Source: Clostridium sporogenes (GTDB taxonomy: Bacteria > Bacillota > Clostridia > Clostridiales > Clostridiaceae). From it: a stretch of DNA of 64,000 bases. Of the stretch, positions 43,369-51,633 are shown piece after piece; within the stretch, counting starts at the first letter, position 1, and every line of letters starts with the position of its first letter. The DNA is taken from positions 744,001 through 808,000 of the forward strand of contig NZ_CP011663.1 of assembly GCF_001020205.1 (NCBI RefSeq), in the 5' to 3' direction. The notes under the pieces are model-generated. The model was not told where the DNA came from, made no database searches, and saw only the letters and a list, made by a program, of their open reading frames with translations. Position numbers and translations under genes: made by a program.

Positions 43369-43653
43369 ATGCAAATATTAATTACAATATTAATTACTAT
43401 TTTTTTGGTAGCACTTCAACAATTTTTAAGTACAAGAAAGCATTTTGTTTTTGGACTTATATTACCTCTATTTGTTGTTATTGGAGGTGCTTTATTCATT
43501 ATGTTTAAAGCTGAAGCTGGAACCTTAGGAAAGTGGATTTTTAAATTTTCAGTATTATTACTTGTTAACTTATCCGTTTATTTTCAGGGAAGAGATAAAG
43601 TTAAAAAGAAGAGTAAAAAAGAATTAGAAAAAATGACTATAAAGGATTTATAA
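43369..43653 (+). CDS. Small membrane protein coupled to DUF2089 gene
   Basis: This 94-residue protein has three hydrophobic helices (residues about 3-18, 25-42 and 53-70) and a basic, lysine-rich C-terminus. It begins on the base after the DUF2089 stop, with GGAGGAGG in the upstream gene's end as ribosome binding site. DUF2089 genes are commonly followed by small membrane proteins; function unknown. Confidence 0.75.
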   Translation: MQILITILITIFLVALQQFLSTRKHFVFGLILPLFVVIGGALFIMFKAEAGTLGKWIFKFSVLLLVNLSVYFQGRDKVKKKSKKELEKMTIKDL

Positions 43654-43697
43654 TATTTATATGACGAAAAGTATGAATGTATGTAGTGAAAAAAATG

Positions 43698-43727
43698 TTG
43701 TAAGTCACAACTAACTTAGGTTATAAT
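43698..43727 (+). promoter_or_regulatory. Promoter-like site with half operator before AraC gene
   Basis: TTGTAA and TATAAT with 18 bases between. The spacer contains CACAACTAACTTAGGTTA, the reverse complement of which shares TTAGTTGTGACT with the operator at 46453. It suggests that the AraC gene and the transporter genes belong to one regulon. Confidence 0.5.
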
Positions 43728-43728
43728 A

Positions 43729-43773
43729 AGCTCAATCATTAAGATTTTTATGAATGATTGAGCTATTTTTTTT
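43729..43773 (+). terminator. Intrinsic terminator
   Basis: GCTCAATCATT pairs with AATGATTGAGC over 12 bases, followed by TATTTTTTTT. It ends the DUF2089 pair and lies directly after a promoter-like sequence. Confidence 0.75.
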
Positions 43774-43829
43774 AGAAAATATATTATGAGAAATTACTAT
43801 AAAACTTAGTAAAAAAGGGGGACCATTAA

Positions 43830-44654
43830 ATGGAAGTGGACTTAATGGATATAGTAGAACATTTTGCATATACAGCTTTTAAAGTAGAAGGAGTATATAG
43901 TTATAGCATTGAACCAGGGCGTTCGGGCAATATGAAAACTTCTCCATTCCCAGGTTTTATCTTTCCTTTGGGAGGTGAAGCCAATTTTATTTTTGATGGT
44001 ACTCCTTATACAGCAGGTGTTGGAAATGTGATTCATGGTGGAGCTAATATGAGATTGAGTAAGAGTGTGATTGGTAAAAAGAAATGGAATTATATTTTGG
44101 TTCTTTATAGCATTCGTAAGCCTGAACCAGAAGGATTTTCCCTAGAAGATTCTCATTTTGAACTTGTTGTAGGACAAAGTCCTAGACTTGTTGATCTGTT
44201 ACAACGATTATGGAGAGTATCAAATCAACCTGGAGCAATTGCTACATTCCAAACGGAAACCATATTTCGTTGCATATTAGATGAAATTTTTATATGTGCA
44301 CGTAACCAATCAGGTGGTGATGATCGCATATTGTTTAAACAGGTCTCGGATTATATTCATGAATACTATATGGACACGCTTACTATTCGATCTCTTGCGG
44401 AACTACATGGGGTAAATGAGAATAGATTATTTTACGTCTTTTCAAAATATGCAGGAATGGGAGCAGGAGATTATCTTATGATCCACAGGCTAAATAGAGC
44501 AAAGGAATTGTTGGTAACAGGAGATGCTCCTATAGTGGCAGTAGCCAAGAGCGTAGGTTATCATGATCCATATCATTTTAGTAAGAGATTTAAAAAGCAA
44601 TTTGGTATTTCACCAAGTAAGTTTCGTGATAAATTTAGATATAAAGTACAATAA
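43830..44654 (+). CDS. AraC-family transcriptional regulator
   Basis: The 274-residue regulator has an N-terminal cupin-like sensor (GFIFPLGGEANFIFDGTPYT, AGVGNVIHGG) and a C-terminal AraC DNA-binding domain with two helix-turn-helices (LTIRSLAELHGVNENRLFYV; APIVAVAKSVGYHDPYHFSK then RFKKQFGISPSKFR). GGGGGACC precedes the ATG. It is upstream of the binding-protein/permease/nitrogenase-like locus. AraC regulators next to FecBCD importers usually activate them in response to a siderophore complex, so this is its likely role here. Confidence 0.9.
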   Translation: MEVDLMDIVEHFAYTAFKVEGVYSYSIEPGRSGNMKTSPFPGFIFPLGGEANFIFDGTPYTAGVGNVIHGGANMRLSKSVIGKKKWNYILVLYSIRKPEPEGFSLEDSHFELVVGQSPRLVDLLQRLWRVSNQPGAIATFQTETIFRCILDEIFICARNQSGGDDRILFKQVSDYIHEYYMDTLTIRSLAELHGVNENRLFYVFSKYAGMGAGDYLMIHRLNRAKELLVTGDAPIVAVAKSVGYHDPYHFSKRFKKQFGISPSKFRDKFRYKVQ

Positions 44655-45112
44655 TTTTGTTATATTTTGTTTTACTATGATTAAGTTAGATTTTAGTATT
44701 TTTCATTTTATTATAATTAAATAACCCTATAACTCTATATTAGTTATTAATTATATTTAAAATATACAAATAAAAAAAGCTATATGAAAATAAAATTATC
44801 TTTAATTTTATTCTACATTAAATAATAGTGTCTATAATATATGATTTTTAAAGGACTGTGGTACTAAGAATAAATCTTACAATATATTGTGTTAATTTTA
44901 AATTTGCCAAAGAATATATTGTGTGTAAATTTCTTGATGCAACAGTTCCTTAATTGTATTTTAGGAATAAAGTCAAATATTTTTATTCTAATTTAGAATA
45001 TTTGTCTCACGTTGAAATATTGAATTAGGTATTTAAACAATTCAAGAATAATACATCATGAATTCAGTAATTATCCATTTCCATATTATTTTTTATTTGC
45101 TATATTAGTCAC
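44655..45112 (+). other. Long AT-rich region between AraC gene and transporter
   Basis: No gene is seen. The 3' part (from about 45030) is homologous to 46370-46452, showing that a promoter region was duplicated with the following binding-protein gene. A 12-base palindrome ACAATATATTGT sits at 44879-44890. Confidence 0.5.
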
Positions 45113-45140
45113 AGTTAAGTTAGTTATAACTAACTTAACT
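45113..45140. promoter_or_regulatory. Perfect 28-bp palindromic operator
   Basis: AGTTAAGTTAGTTA is followed directly by its exact reverse complement. It lies 146 bases before the first binding-protein gene. Each half resembles the DtxR/IdeR half-site TTAGGTTAG, but the centre is longer than in known iron boxes. A related site occurs at 46453 and a half-site before the AraC gene. Confidence 0.75.
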
Positions 45141-45285
45141 GAAATTGTTGTACCTAAATATTATTTAATTTATTGGTTATGTTAAGTAATTATAAAAAAT
45201 AGTTTTAAAAATAATACAATTATTTAATAAAAATTAAGGTTCATATAGCTTAACAGAACTAAATTATTACATAGGGGGAATAGAA

Positions 45286-46275
45286 ATGAAAAAGTTTATG
45301 GGACTATTTGTCTCACTTATATTAATCGTAGGTATACTATCTGGTTGTAGTGGAGCCAATAATAAGGATACTAAAAGCCAATCAGATAATAGCTCAAAAG
45401 ATCAAACAAAAGATGTTGGAAATTCTCAGTGGCCAAGAACTATAAAAGATGCAACAGGAAAAGAGATTAAATTGGATAAAAAGCCTGAGAGGGTAGTAGT
45501 TCTTCATTCATTGTTTTTGGATTATTTCTTTGCTTTAGAAACACCACCAACTGCTTCTGCTGGAGCAACATTTAGTAAAGGAAACAAGGCTTTAGATGGA
45601 TTTGAAACCCTTAAGCCATATGTGGGTACCGCTAATATTATAGATTTAGGTGATGCTAGAGCATTGAATTTGGAGGCAGTTGTTAATGCAAAACCAGATG
45701 TAATTGTGACATTTAAAGGTCATGTAGATAAGACCTATGATAAATTGGTTAAAATAGCTCCTGTAGTTCAAATTGATATGAAGGATTCTCTACAAGATAA
45801 AACTATGCAATGTGCAAAAATTATTGGAAAAGAGGACTTAGCCACTAAAATTATAAATGAAACTGAGAAAGATATAGAAAATACTAGGAAATTTTTAGAA
45901 AATCATAAAGATAAAACTTTTGCTTTACTTAGAGTTGATGGCAAGGGGAATTTTGTTGCTGTTGGTTCAAGTAATACACTTTATTACCATAAAGCTCATG
46001 GCTTTAACCTGCCAAAACCTAATGGTTATCCAGAGAAGAGTAAGGTTATTTCCTTAGAGGGTTTATCCAAGATGAATCCGGATTATATTATATTCAGGCA
46101 TTTTTCTAACAGTGTCAATTCTGCTGTTGAAAAACAAAAAACTTCTCCTGTATGGCAATCCCTTAATGCAGTAAAAAAGGATCAAATTCTATTTTTTGAT
46201 AATTCTTTAAATAGTGAAAGTCCACTAGCATTACAGATTGCAGCTAAGAATTTAACAAAAGCCATATCAAAATAA
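45286..46275 (+). CDS. FecB-type binding lipoprotein 1
   Basis: The 329-residue lipoprotein has the lipobox LSGC and the FecB/TroA fold: WPRTIKDATGKEIKLDKKPE then RVVVLHSLFLDYFFAL, LEAVVNAKPDVIVTFKGH and MNPDYIIFRHFSNSV. It should deliver an iron complex (siderophore, heme or a related tetrapyrrole) to the permease pair at 47712-49792. A second copy follows at 46627 and is about 75 percent alike by eye, with matching upstream DNA. GGGGGAATAGAA precedes the ATG. Confidence 0.88.
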   Translation: MKKFMGLFVSLILIVGILSGCSGANNKDTKSQSDNSSKDQTKDVGNSQWPRTIKDATGKEIKLDKKPERVVVLHSLFLDYFFALETPPTASAGATFSKGNKALDGFETLKPYVGTANIIDLGDARALNLEAVVNAKPDVIVTFKGHVDKTYDKLVKIAPVVQIDMKDSLQDKTMQCAKIIGKEDLATKIINETEKDIENTRKFLENHKDKTFALLRVDGKGNFVAVGSSNTLYYHKAHGFNLPKPNGYPEKSKVISLEGLSKMNPDYIIFRHFSNSVNSAVEKQKTSPVWQSLNAVKKDQILFFDNSLNSESPLALQIAAKNLTKAISK

Positions 46276-46452
46276 TAGTATATATTTTTAAATTATATTT
46301 AGTAATAGGAGTTAAACTGTAGATTTAGTGAGTATTAGTTTGTAGTAATTTTGATTATTTAATTGGATATTTAAAAGAAATTCAGGAATAATGCATTATG
46401 TATTCAGTAATCATCTATTTTCATATGATTTTTAATTTGCTATAGTAGTTAT

Positions 46453-46480
46453 AGTTAAATTAGTTGTGACTAACTTAGCT
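46453..46480. promoter_or_regulatory. Imperfect palindromic operator, second copy
   Basis: AGTTAAATTAGTTG followed by TGACTAACTTAGCT is the counterpart of the perfect palindrome at 45113, at the same distance from its gene. The changes break some of the symmetry. Confidence 0.7.
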
Positions 46481-46626
46481 AATATAAATCGCGATTATAT
46501 ATTATTGAAAATATTAAAATTTGTTAAGTAATTATAAAAAATAGCTTTAAAAATAATACAATTATTTAATAAAAATTAAAGTTTATATAACTTAACAGAA
46601 CTAATTATTACATAGGGGGAATGAAA

Positions 46627-47616
46627 ATGAAAAAGTTTATGGGAGTGTTTGTCTCATTTATATTAATTATAGGTGTACTATCTGGTTGTAGTGGATCTAA
46701 TAATAAAGATGCTGAAAGCAAATCAGATAATGTATCATCAGAGCAAACAAAAAGTAATGAAAATTCTCAGTGGCCAAAAACTATAAAAGATGCAACAGGA
46801 AAAGAGATTAAATTTGATAAAAAACCTGAGAGGGTAGCAGTTCTTCATGCAGCGTTCTTGGAGTACTTTTTTGCTTTAGAAACACCACCAGCTGCTTCTG
46901 GTGGAGCAACAGTTGGTAATGCAATGAAAGCTTTGGATGAATTTGAAACTCTTAAGCCATATAAGGGTACCGCAAATGTTATGGATTTAGGTAGTGCTAG
47001 AGATTTAAATTTAGAGGCAGTTTTAAAATCAAAACCAGATGTAATTGTAACATTTAAAGGTCATGCAGATAAGGTTTATGATAAATTGGCTAAGATAGCT
47101 CCTGTAGTTCAGATAGACTTTAAGGATTCTTGGCAGAATAAAACTATGCAATGTGCAAAAATCGTTGGAAAAGAGGATTTGGCAAATAAAATTATAAATG
47201 AAACTGAGAAGGAAATTAAAAATACTAAAAAGCTTTTAGAAAATAATAAGGACAAAACAGTTGCTTTACTTAGAGTTGATGGAAAAGGAAATTTTGTTGC
47301 TCTTGGTTCAAAGGATAGTATTTATTATGACAAAGAAGATGGTTTTAACTTGTCAATACCAAAGGGCTATCCTGAAAATAGTAAGGTTGTTTCATTAGAA
47401 GGTTTATCAAAGATGAATCCGGATTATATTATATTTAGGCATTTTCCTGAAATTGTTAATTCAGCTATTGAAAAACAAAAAACTTCTCCTGTATGGCAAT
47501 CACTTAATGCAGTAAAGAAGGATCAGATCTTATTCTTTGATGATTCTTTAAATAGTGAAAGTCCACTGGCATTAAAGATTTCCGCCAAGAACTTAACAAA
47601 AGCCATATCAAAATAA
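46627..47616 (+). CDS. FecB-type binding lipoprotein 2
   Basis: This 329-residue lipoprotein is the tandem paralogue of the gene at 45286, with the same lipobox LSGC and the same C-terminal segment (QKTSPVWQSLNAVKKDQILF). Comparison with copy 1 puts the start at the second ATG (46627), after GGGGGAATGAAA. Differences cluster in the ligand-cleft regions (HAAFLEYFFALETPPAASGG against HSLFLDYFFALETPPTASAG), so the two may have slightly different ligands. The permease genes follow 95 bases later. Confidence 0.88.
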   Translation: MKKFMGVFVSFILIIGVLSGCSGSNNKDAESKSDNVSSEQTKSNENSQWPKTIKDATGKEIKFDKKPERVAVLHAAFLEYFFALETPPAASGGATVGNAMKALDEFETLKPYKGTANVMDLGSARDLNLEAVLKSKPDVIVTFKGHADKVYDKLAKIAPVVQIDFKDSWQNKTMQCAKIVGKEDLANKIINETEKEIKNTKKLLENNKDKTVALLRVDGKGNFVALGSKDSIYYDKEDGFNLSIPKGYPENSKVVSLEGLSKMNPDYIIFRHFPEIVNSAIEKQKTSPVWQSLNAVKKDQILFFDDSLNSESPLALKISAKNLTKAISK

Positions 47617-47711
47617 TCTTTCATTGACAATTTAAATGTAATATAAATGGAAGTTACCCATTGGTTTGGCATAATAAAAATAGTTTACGGTAATGAGGAG
47701 GTAGCAATTAT

Positions 47712-48752
47712 ATGAAAAAGCCAATGGAGAAGGTAAGCATAAACACAAATAAAAAAGATCATATACGGAAGATGTGGTTTATTGTAGTGGGAGGATTAGT
47801 ATTACTTGCTTTTACTATGATGTTTTCTACAACTAAGGGGACAGAGAATATCCCCTTAGCTTCCCTATGGGATGCTCTGTTTCATTTTAATGGGAAAAAA
47901 ATGAATCATCTTGTTATACTCAATCTACGTATTCCTCGTGTTATAGCAAGTGCTTTAGTTGGTGCAGCTCTTGCTGTTTCAGGAGCTATCATGCAAGGAA
48001 CTACAGGAAATCCCCTTGCTGATTCAGGATTATTAGGGTTAAATGCAGGAGCGGCTTTTGCTCTTTCTATATGTTTTGCCTTCTTTCCTGGAATGAAATA
48101 TATTCATATCATTTTATTTTCTTTTTTAGGAGCAACTTTGGGAGCTGTATTAGTTAATGGTATTGCTTCTATGAAAAGGGGTGGACAAACACCTATTAGG
48201 CTTGTATTAGCAGGGGCAGCCGTTAGTACACTGCTTGTGGCTATGAGCCAGGGTATTGCTCTTTATTTTAATGTGGCTCAAAGTATTATGTTTTGGACTG
48301 TTGGTGGTGTTGCAGGTTCTAATTGGGAACAAGTTAGAATAATGCTTCCGTGGATAATAGGAGGACTTATAGGATCGGTTGTACTATCACCTTACATTTC
48401 TATTTTAAGTTTAGGACAAGATGTTGCAAAGGGATTGGGAATAAATATAAAGTTAGTAAATCTATTATCTTCACTTATAGTTCTTATATTGGTAGGAGCT
48501 TCAGTATCTGTAGTAGGTTCAGTTGGATTTGTAGGATTGATTGTTCCTCATATTGCACGTTTTTTTGTTGGTATGGATTATAAATTAATTATTCCTTCTA
48601 CAGCAGTAATGGGAGCTTTATTGGTAGTATTAGCTGATTTAGGAGCCAGAACTTTAAATCCGCCCTTTGAAACTCCTATAGGAGCTATAATTTCTCTTAT
48701 TGGTGTACCGTTATTCCTAAATTTGGCTCGTAGACAAAGGAGTGCAATGTAA
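47712..48752 (+). CDS. FecCD-family permease, subunit 1
   Basis: The 346-residue membrane protein has about nine helices and the motifs LRIPRVIASALVGAALAVSG, MQGTTGNPLADSGLLGLNAG and GSVGFVGLIVPHIARFFVG. With the next gene it forms a heterodimeric channel like FhuB/FeuBC halves. GAGGAGGT precedes the ATG. Its stop overlaps the next start (TAATG), showing tight coupling. Confidence 0.9.
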   Translation: MKKPMEKVSINTNKKDHIRKMWFIVVGGLVLLAFTMMFSTTKGTENIPLASLWDALFHFNGKKMNHLVILNLRIPRVIASALVGAALAVSGAIMQGTTGNPLADSGLLGLNAGAAFALSICFAFFPGMKYIHIILFSFLGATLGAVLVNGIASMKRGGQTPIRLVLAGAAVSTLLVAMSQGIALYFNVAQSIMFWTVGGVAGSNWEQVRIMLPWIIGGLIGSVVLSPYISILSLGQDVAKGLGINIKLVNLLSSLIVLILVGASVSVVGSVGFVGLIVPHIARFFVGMDYKLIIPSTAVMGALLVVLADLGARTLNPPFETPIGAIISLIGVPLFLNLARRQRSAM

Positions 48753-49792
48753 TGAAAGAACAACAACAAATAATTGAAGCATATAAACGTAAGGTAGCTA
48801 TTCGAAATACATTAATTGTAATTGGATGTGTGTTACTTTTGGGAGTTTCTTTAATCGTAAGTATGGATACAGGATATATTAAAATGTCTCCATCTGATGT
48901 TTTAAGGACACTATTTGGTAGAGGTACAGATAAAGAAAAGTTGATTTTATTTGATTTTAGGCTACCTCGTATAGTTATTTCAATGTTAGTAGGAGCTGGA
49001 CTTGCCTTGTCAGGATGCATAATACAGAGTGTATCTAAAAACCCTCTAGCTGATCCAGGAATTTTAGGCATTAACGCCGGTGCTAGTTTGATGGTAATTT
49101 TATATGTACTGGTTTTTAGCGCTGAATCTTTCTTATCTGTGTTTACTCTGCCTTTTTTAGCATTAATAGGGGCAGGCATTACAGCCGTTATAGTTTATAT
49201 TTTTTCTTATAAACGAGATGAAGGTATTTCAACTATGAGGCTTGTTTTAACTGGTGTAGCAGTACAGGCAGGAATTTCAGCATTAACCACTTTACTAGTG
49301 GTGAAATTGGATGATACACAGTACAACTTTGTGGTTGCTTGGCAGGCAGGAAGTATTTGGGGATCTAACTGGAAGTTTGTGATGACGTTGCTGCCTTGGT
49401 TATTGATATTGATTCCATATATACTAAGCAAATCTTCTGTTATGGATATATTGACTCTTAGTGATGATATAGCTTATGGTCTTGGTGCTTCAGTAAAAAA
49501 AGAACGTCGTAAATTACTTGCAGCAGCAGTAGCTCTTGCTGCTTCATGTGTAGCAGTTAGTGGAAGTATCAGTTTTGTAGGTTTGATAGCACCCCATTTA
49601 TCAAGACGGCTTGTGGGACCACGACATGGTGTACTTTTATCCACTAGTATATTGATTGGAGCTGTATTAGTATCTTTGGCAGATACTATTGGACGTGTTA
49701 TTATTCAACCTTCTGAAATTCCAACAGGAATTGTGGTAGCTATCATTGGAGCACCATATTTTCTTTATCTTCTTTCTAATAGCAAGAGTTAA
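48752..49792 (+). CDS. FecCD-family permease, subunit 2
   Basis: The 346-residue partner permease has FRLPRIVISMLVGAGLALSG, QSVSKNPLADPGILGINAGA and GSISFVGLIAPHLSRRLVGP. It starts within the stop of subunit 1, with GGAG ten bases upstream inside that gene. A 275-base gap with tandem repeats separates it from the ATPase gene. Confidence 0.9.
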   Translation: MKEQQQIIEAYKRKVAIRNTLIVIGCVLLLGVSLIVSMDTGYIKMSPSDVLRTLFGRGTDKEKLILFDFRLPRIVISMLVGAGLALSGCIIQSVSKNPLADPGILGINAGASLMVILYVLVFSAESFLSVFTLPFLALIGAGITAVIVYIFSYKRDEGISTMRLVLTGVAVQAGISALTTLLVVKLDDTQYNFVVAWQAGSIWGSNWKFVMTLLPWLLILIPYILSKSSVMDILTLSDDIAYGLGASVKKERRKLLAAAVALAASCVAVSGSISFVGLIAPHLSRRLVGPRHGVLLSTSILIGAVLVSLADTIGRVIIQPSEIPTGIVVAIIGAPYFLYLLSNSKS

Positions 49793-49812
49793 TTACGTGA
49801 TTATTAATAAAA

Positions 49813-49975
49813 ATAAATATAATATACAAATATTTTAATGATATTAAATGCGTTTGAAGTAAATTACGTTTGTAAAAATCTCAATAATATTAAATGAATT
49901 CTGAGTAAATTACGTTTGCAAGTATTTTAATAATATTAAACATACTTTCAGTAATTTAAGTTTATGAAAATTTAA
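49813..49975 (+). repeat. 46-bp tandem repeat inside the transporter locus
   Basis: Units starting near 49813, 49859, 49905 and 49951 share GTAAATTACGTTTG and AATAATATTAAA with exactly 46-base spacing; the first and last are more diverged. It lies in the only gap in the permease-ATPase row. It has no coding capacity and may mark a regulatory site array or a replication slip product. Confidence 0.75.
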
Positions 49976-50066
49976 AGTTTAACAGTAGATATAGCAGTAG
50001 ATAAAGGTATACTTCATAGATTTTACTATGAATAAATTATGTGTTTTATATAAGGAGTAAGGGCTT

Positions 50067-50852
50067 ATGAACAGTATTACAACAAGAAATTTAGCCATCG
50101 CTTATGAGGACAAACTCATAGTGGATGGTTTGAATATGAATATACCAAAAGGGAAGATAACTACCATAATTGGACCAAACGGTTGTGGAAAATCAACTGT
50201 ACTTAAGACTATAGGACGTATTTTAAAACCAAAAGAAGGACTAGTTTATTTAAATGGTGATGATATTAGAAATTTATCCACTAAGGAAGTAGCGCAGAAG
50301 ATGGCTATATTGCCTCAATCTCCTCAAGCACAAGGAGGACTTACTGTTGGTGAGCTTGTATCTTATGGTCGATTTCCACATAAAAAAGGATTTGGTAAAT
50401 TGTCACCGGAGGATAAGAAAGTAATTCAATGGGCATTAGATATTACAAAACTAACTGAACTTGAGGTTACAATGGTGGACAATCTTTCTGGCGGACAACG
50501 TCAGAGAGTATGGATTGCAATGGCATTAGCTCAGCAGACTGATTTGATATTGCTAGATGAACCTACAACCTATTTAGATATGGCATATCAGTTAGAGGTA
50601 TTGGAGCTTTTATATAATTTGAATAGAGAAGAAAGTTGTACAATTGTCATGGTACTTCATGATTTGAATTTAGCCGCACGTTTTGCCGACTACATGATAG
50701 CAATACGTAGTGGAAGTATTATAAGTCATGGAACTCCAGAAGAGATTATGACAAAAAAGGTTTTAAAGGATACTTTCAATATTGATGCGGAGATTGTGTG
50801 GGGGTCTAGAACAGGGCGTCCCACATGTATTTCCTATGAATTGATTAAATAA
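50067..50852 (+). CDS. FepC-family ABC transporter ATPase
   Basis: The 261-residue ATPase has Walker A GPNGCGKST, signature LSGGQRQRVWIAMALAQ, Walker B LILLDEPTTYLD and H-loop VLHDLNLAARFAD. It powers the FecCD heterodimer upstream. AAGGAGTAAG precedes the ATG. The nitrogenase-like H gene starts 30 bases after its stop, so importer and reductase are in one transcript. Confidence 0.92.
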   Translation: MNSITTRNLAIAYEDKLIVDGLNMNIPKGKITTIIGPNGCGKSTVLKTIGRILKPKEGLVYLNGDDIRNLSTKEVAQKMAILPQSPQAQGGLTVGELVSYGRFPHKKGFGKLSPEDKKVIQWALDITKLTELEVTMVDNLSGGQRQRVWIAMALAQQTDLILLDEPTTYLDMAYQLEVLELLYNLNREESCTIVMVLHDLNLAARFADYMIAIRSGSIISHGTPEEIMTKKVLKDTFNIDAEIVWGSRTGRPTCISYELIK

Positions 50853-50881
50853 TAGAAATAGTATTAAGAGGAGATGGTTAT

Positions 50882-51631
50882 ATGAAGAAAATTGCTATTT
50901 ACGGGAAAGGGGGCATTGGAAAGTCTACTACAGTATCCAATGTATCTGCAGCTATGGCAAAAATGGGTTTAACAGTAATGCAGATTGGATGCGATCCTAA
51001 GGCGGACTCTACTCGAAATTTAACTGGCGGTAAAAATATTCCCACAGTATTGGATACTTTGAGAGAAAAGGGTGATATAGAGCTAAATGACCTTGTATTT
51101 AAGAGTAGTACTGGTGTCTTGTGTGTAGAATCAGGAGGACCAGTTCCAGGAGTGGGCTGTGCCGGCCGTGGAATAATAACTGCCTTTGAAAAACTGGAAG
51201 AATTAGATGCATATGAAGTATATAAACCAGATGTTATCCTTTATGATGTATTGGGGGATGTGGTATGTGGTGGATTTGCTATGCCTATTAGAGGCGGATA
51301 TGCCGATGAGGTGTGTATAGTTACATCTGGAGAAATGATGTCACTTTACGCAGCTACAAATATTGCACATGCTGTTAAAAGCTTTGGCAAGCGTGGATAT
51401 GCATCCTTAAGAGGATTAATACTAAACTCTAAAAAGATTGAAAATGAACAAGAGTTAGTTAGAAAGGTTGCAGAGGAAATTGAAACACCAGTAATTCATT
51501 GTATGGCACGAGATCCTTATGTACAGAAGGCTGAAGCTTTAGGAAAAACTGTAGTTGAAGCCTTCCCTGAATGTGAGATGGCAAAGCACTATGGTACTTT
51601 GGCAAAGATTCTGTTAGAGGGAGGAAAATGA
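50882..51631 (+). CDS. Nitrogenase-like iron protein (NifH/BchX/CfbC superfamily)
   Basis: This 249-residue ATPase transfers single electrons to its partner. It has Walker A GKGGIGKST, GCDPKADST, and the two cluster cysteines in GVGCAGRG (C93) and VVCGGFAMP (C129), which in a dimer hold one [4Fe-4S]. The Arg that is ADP-ribosylated in NifH is conserved (GCAGRG). All key residues are intact. It is shorter than NifH (about 290) and closer in size to divergent family members. GAGGAGATGG precedes the ATG. No nitrogen-fixation accessory genes are near, so nitrogen fixation is not implied. Confidence 0.92.
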   Translation: MKKIAIYGKGGIGKSTTVSNVSAAMAKMGLTVMQIGCDPKADSTRNLTGGKNIPTVLDTLREKGDIELNDLVFKSSTGVLCVESGGPVPGVGCAGRGIITAFEKLEELDAYEVYKPDVILYDVLGDVVCGGFAMPIRGGYADEVCIVTSGEMMSLYAATNIAHAVKSFGKRGYASLRGLILNSKKIENEQELVRKVAEEIETPVIHCMARDPYVQKAEALGKTVVEAFPECEMAKHYGTLAKILLEGGK

Positions 51632-51633
51632 TA

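Noticed and set aside
48350..48583. 77-codon plus-strand frame inside the first FecCD permease gene.
   Set aside because: It is in another frame of a clear membrane-protein gene with conserved motifs, rich in Cys and Ser from the overlap, and has no ribosome binding site.
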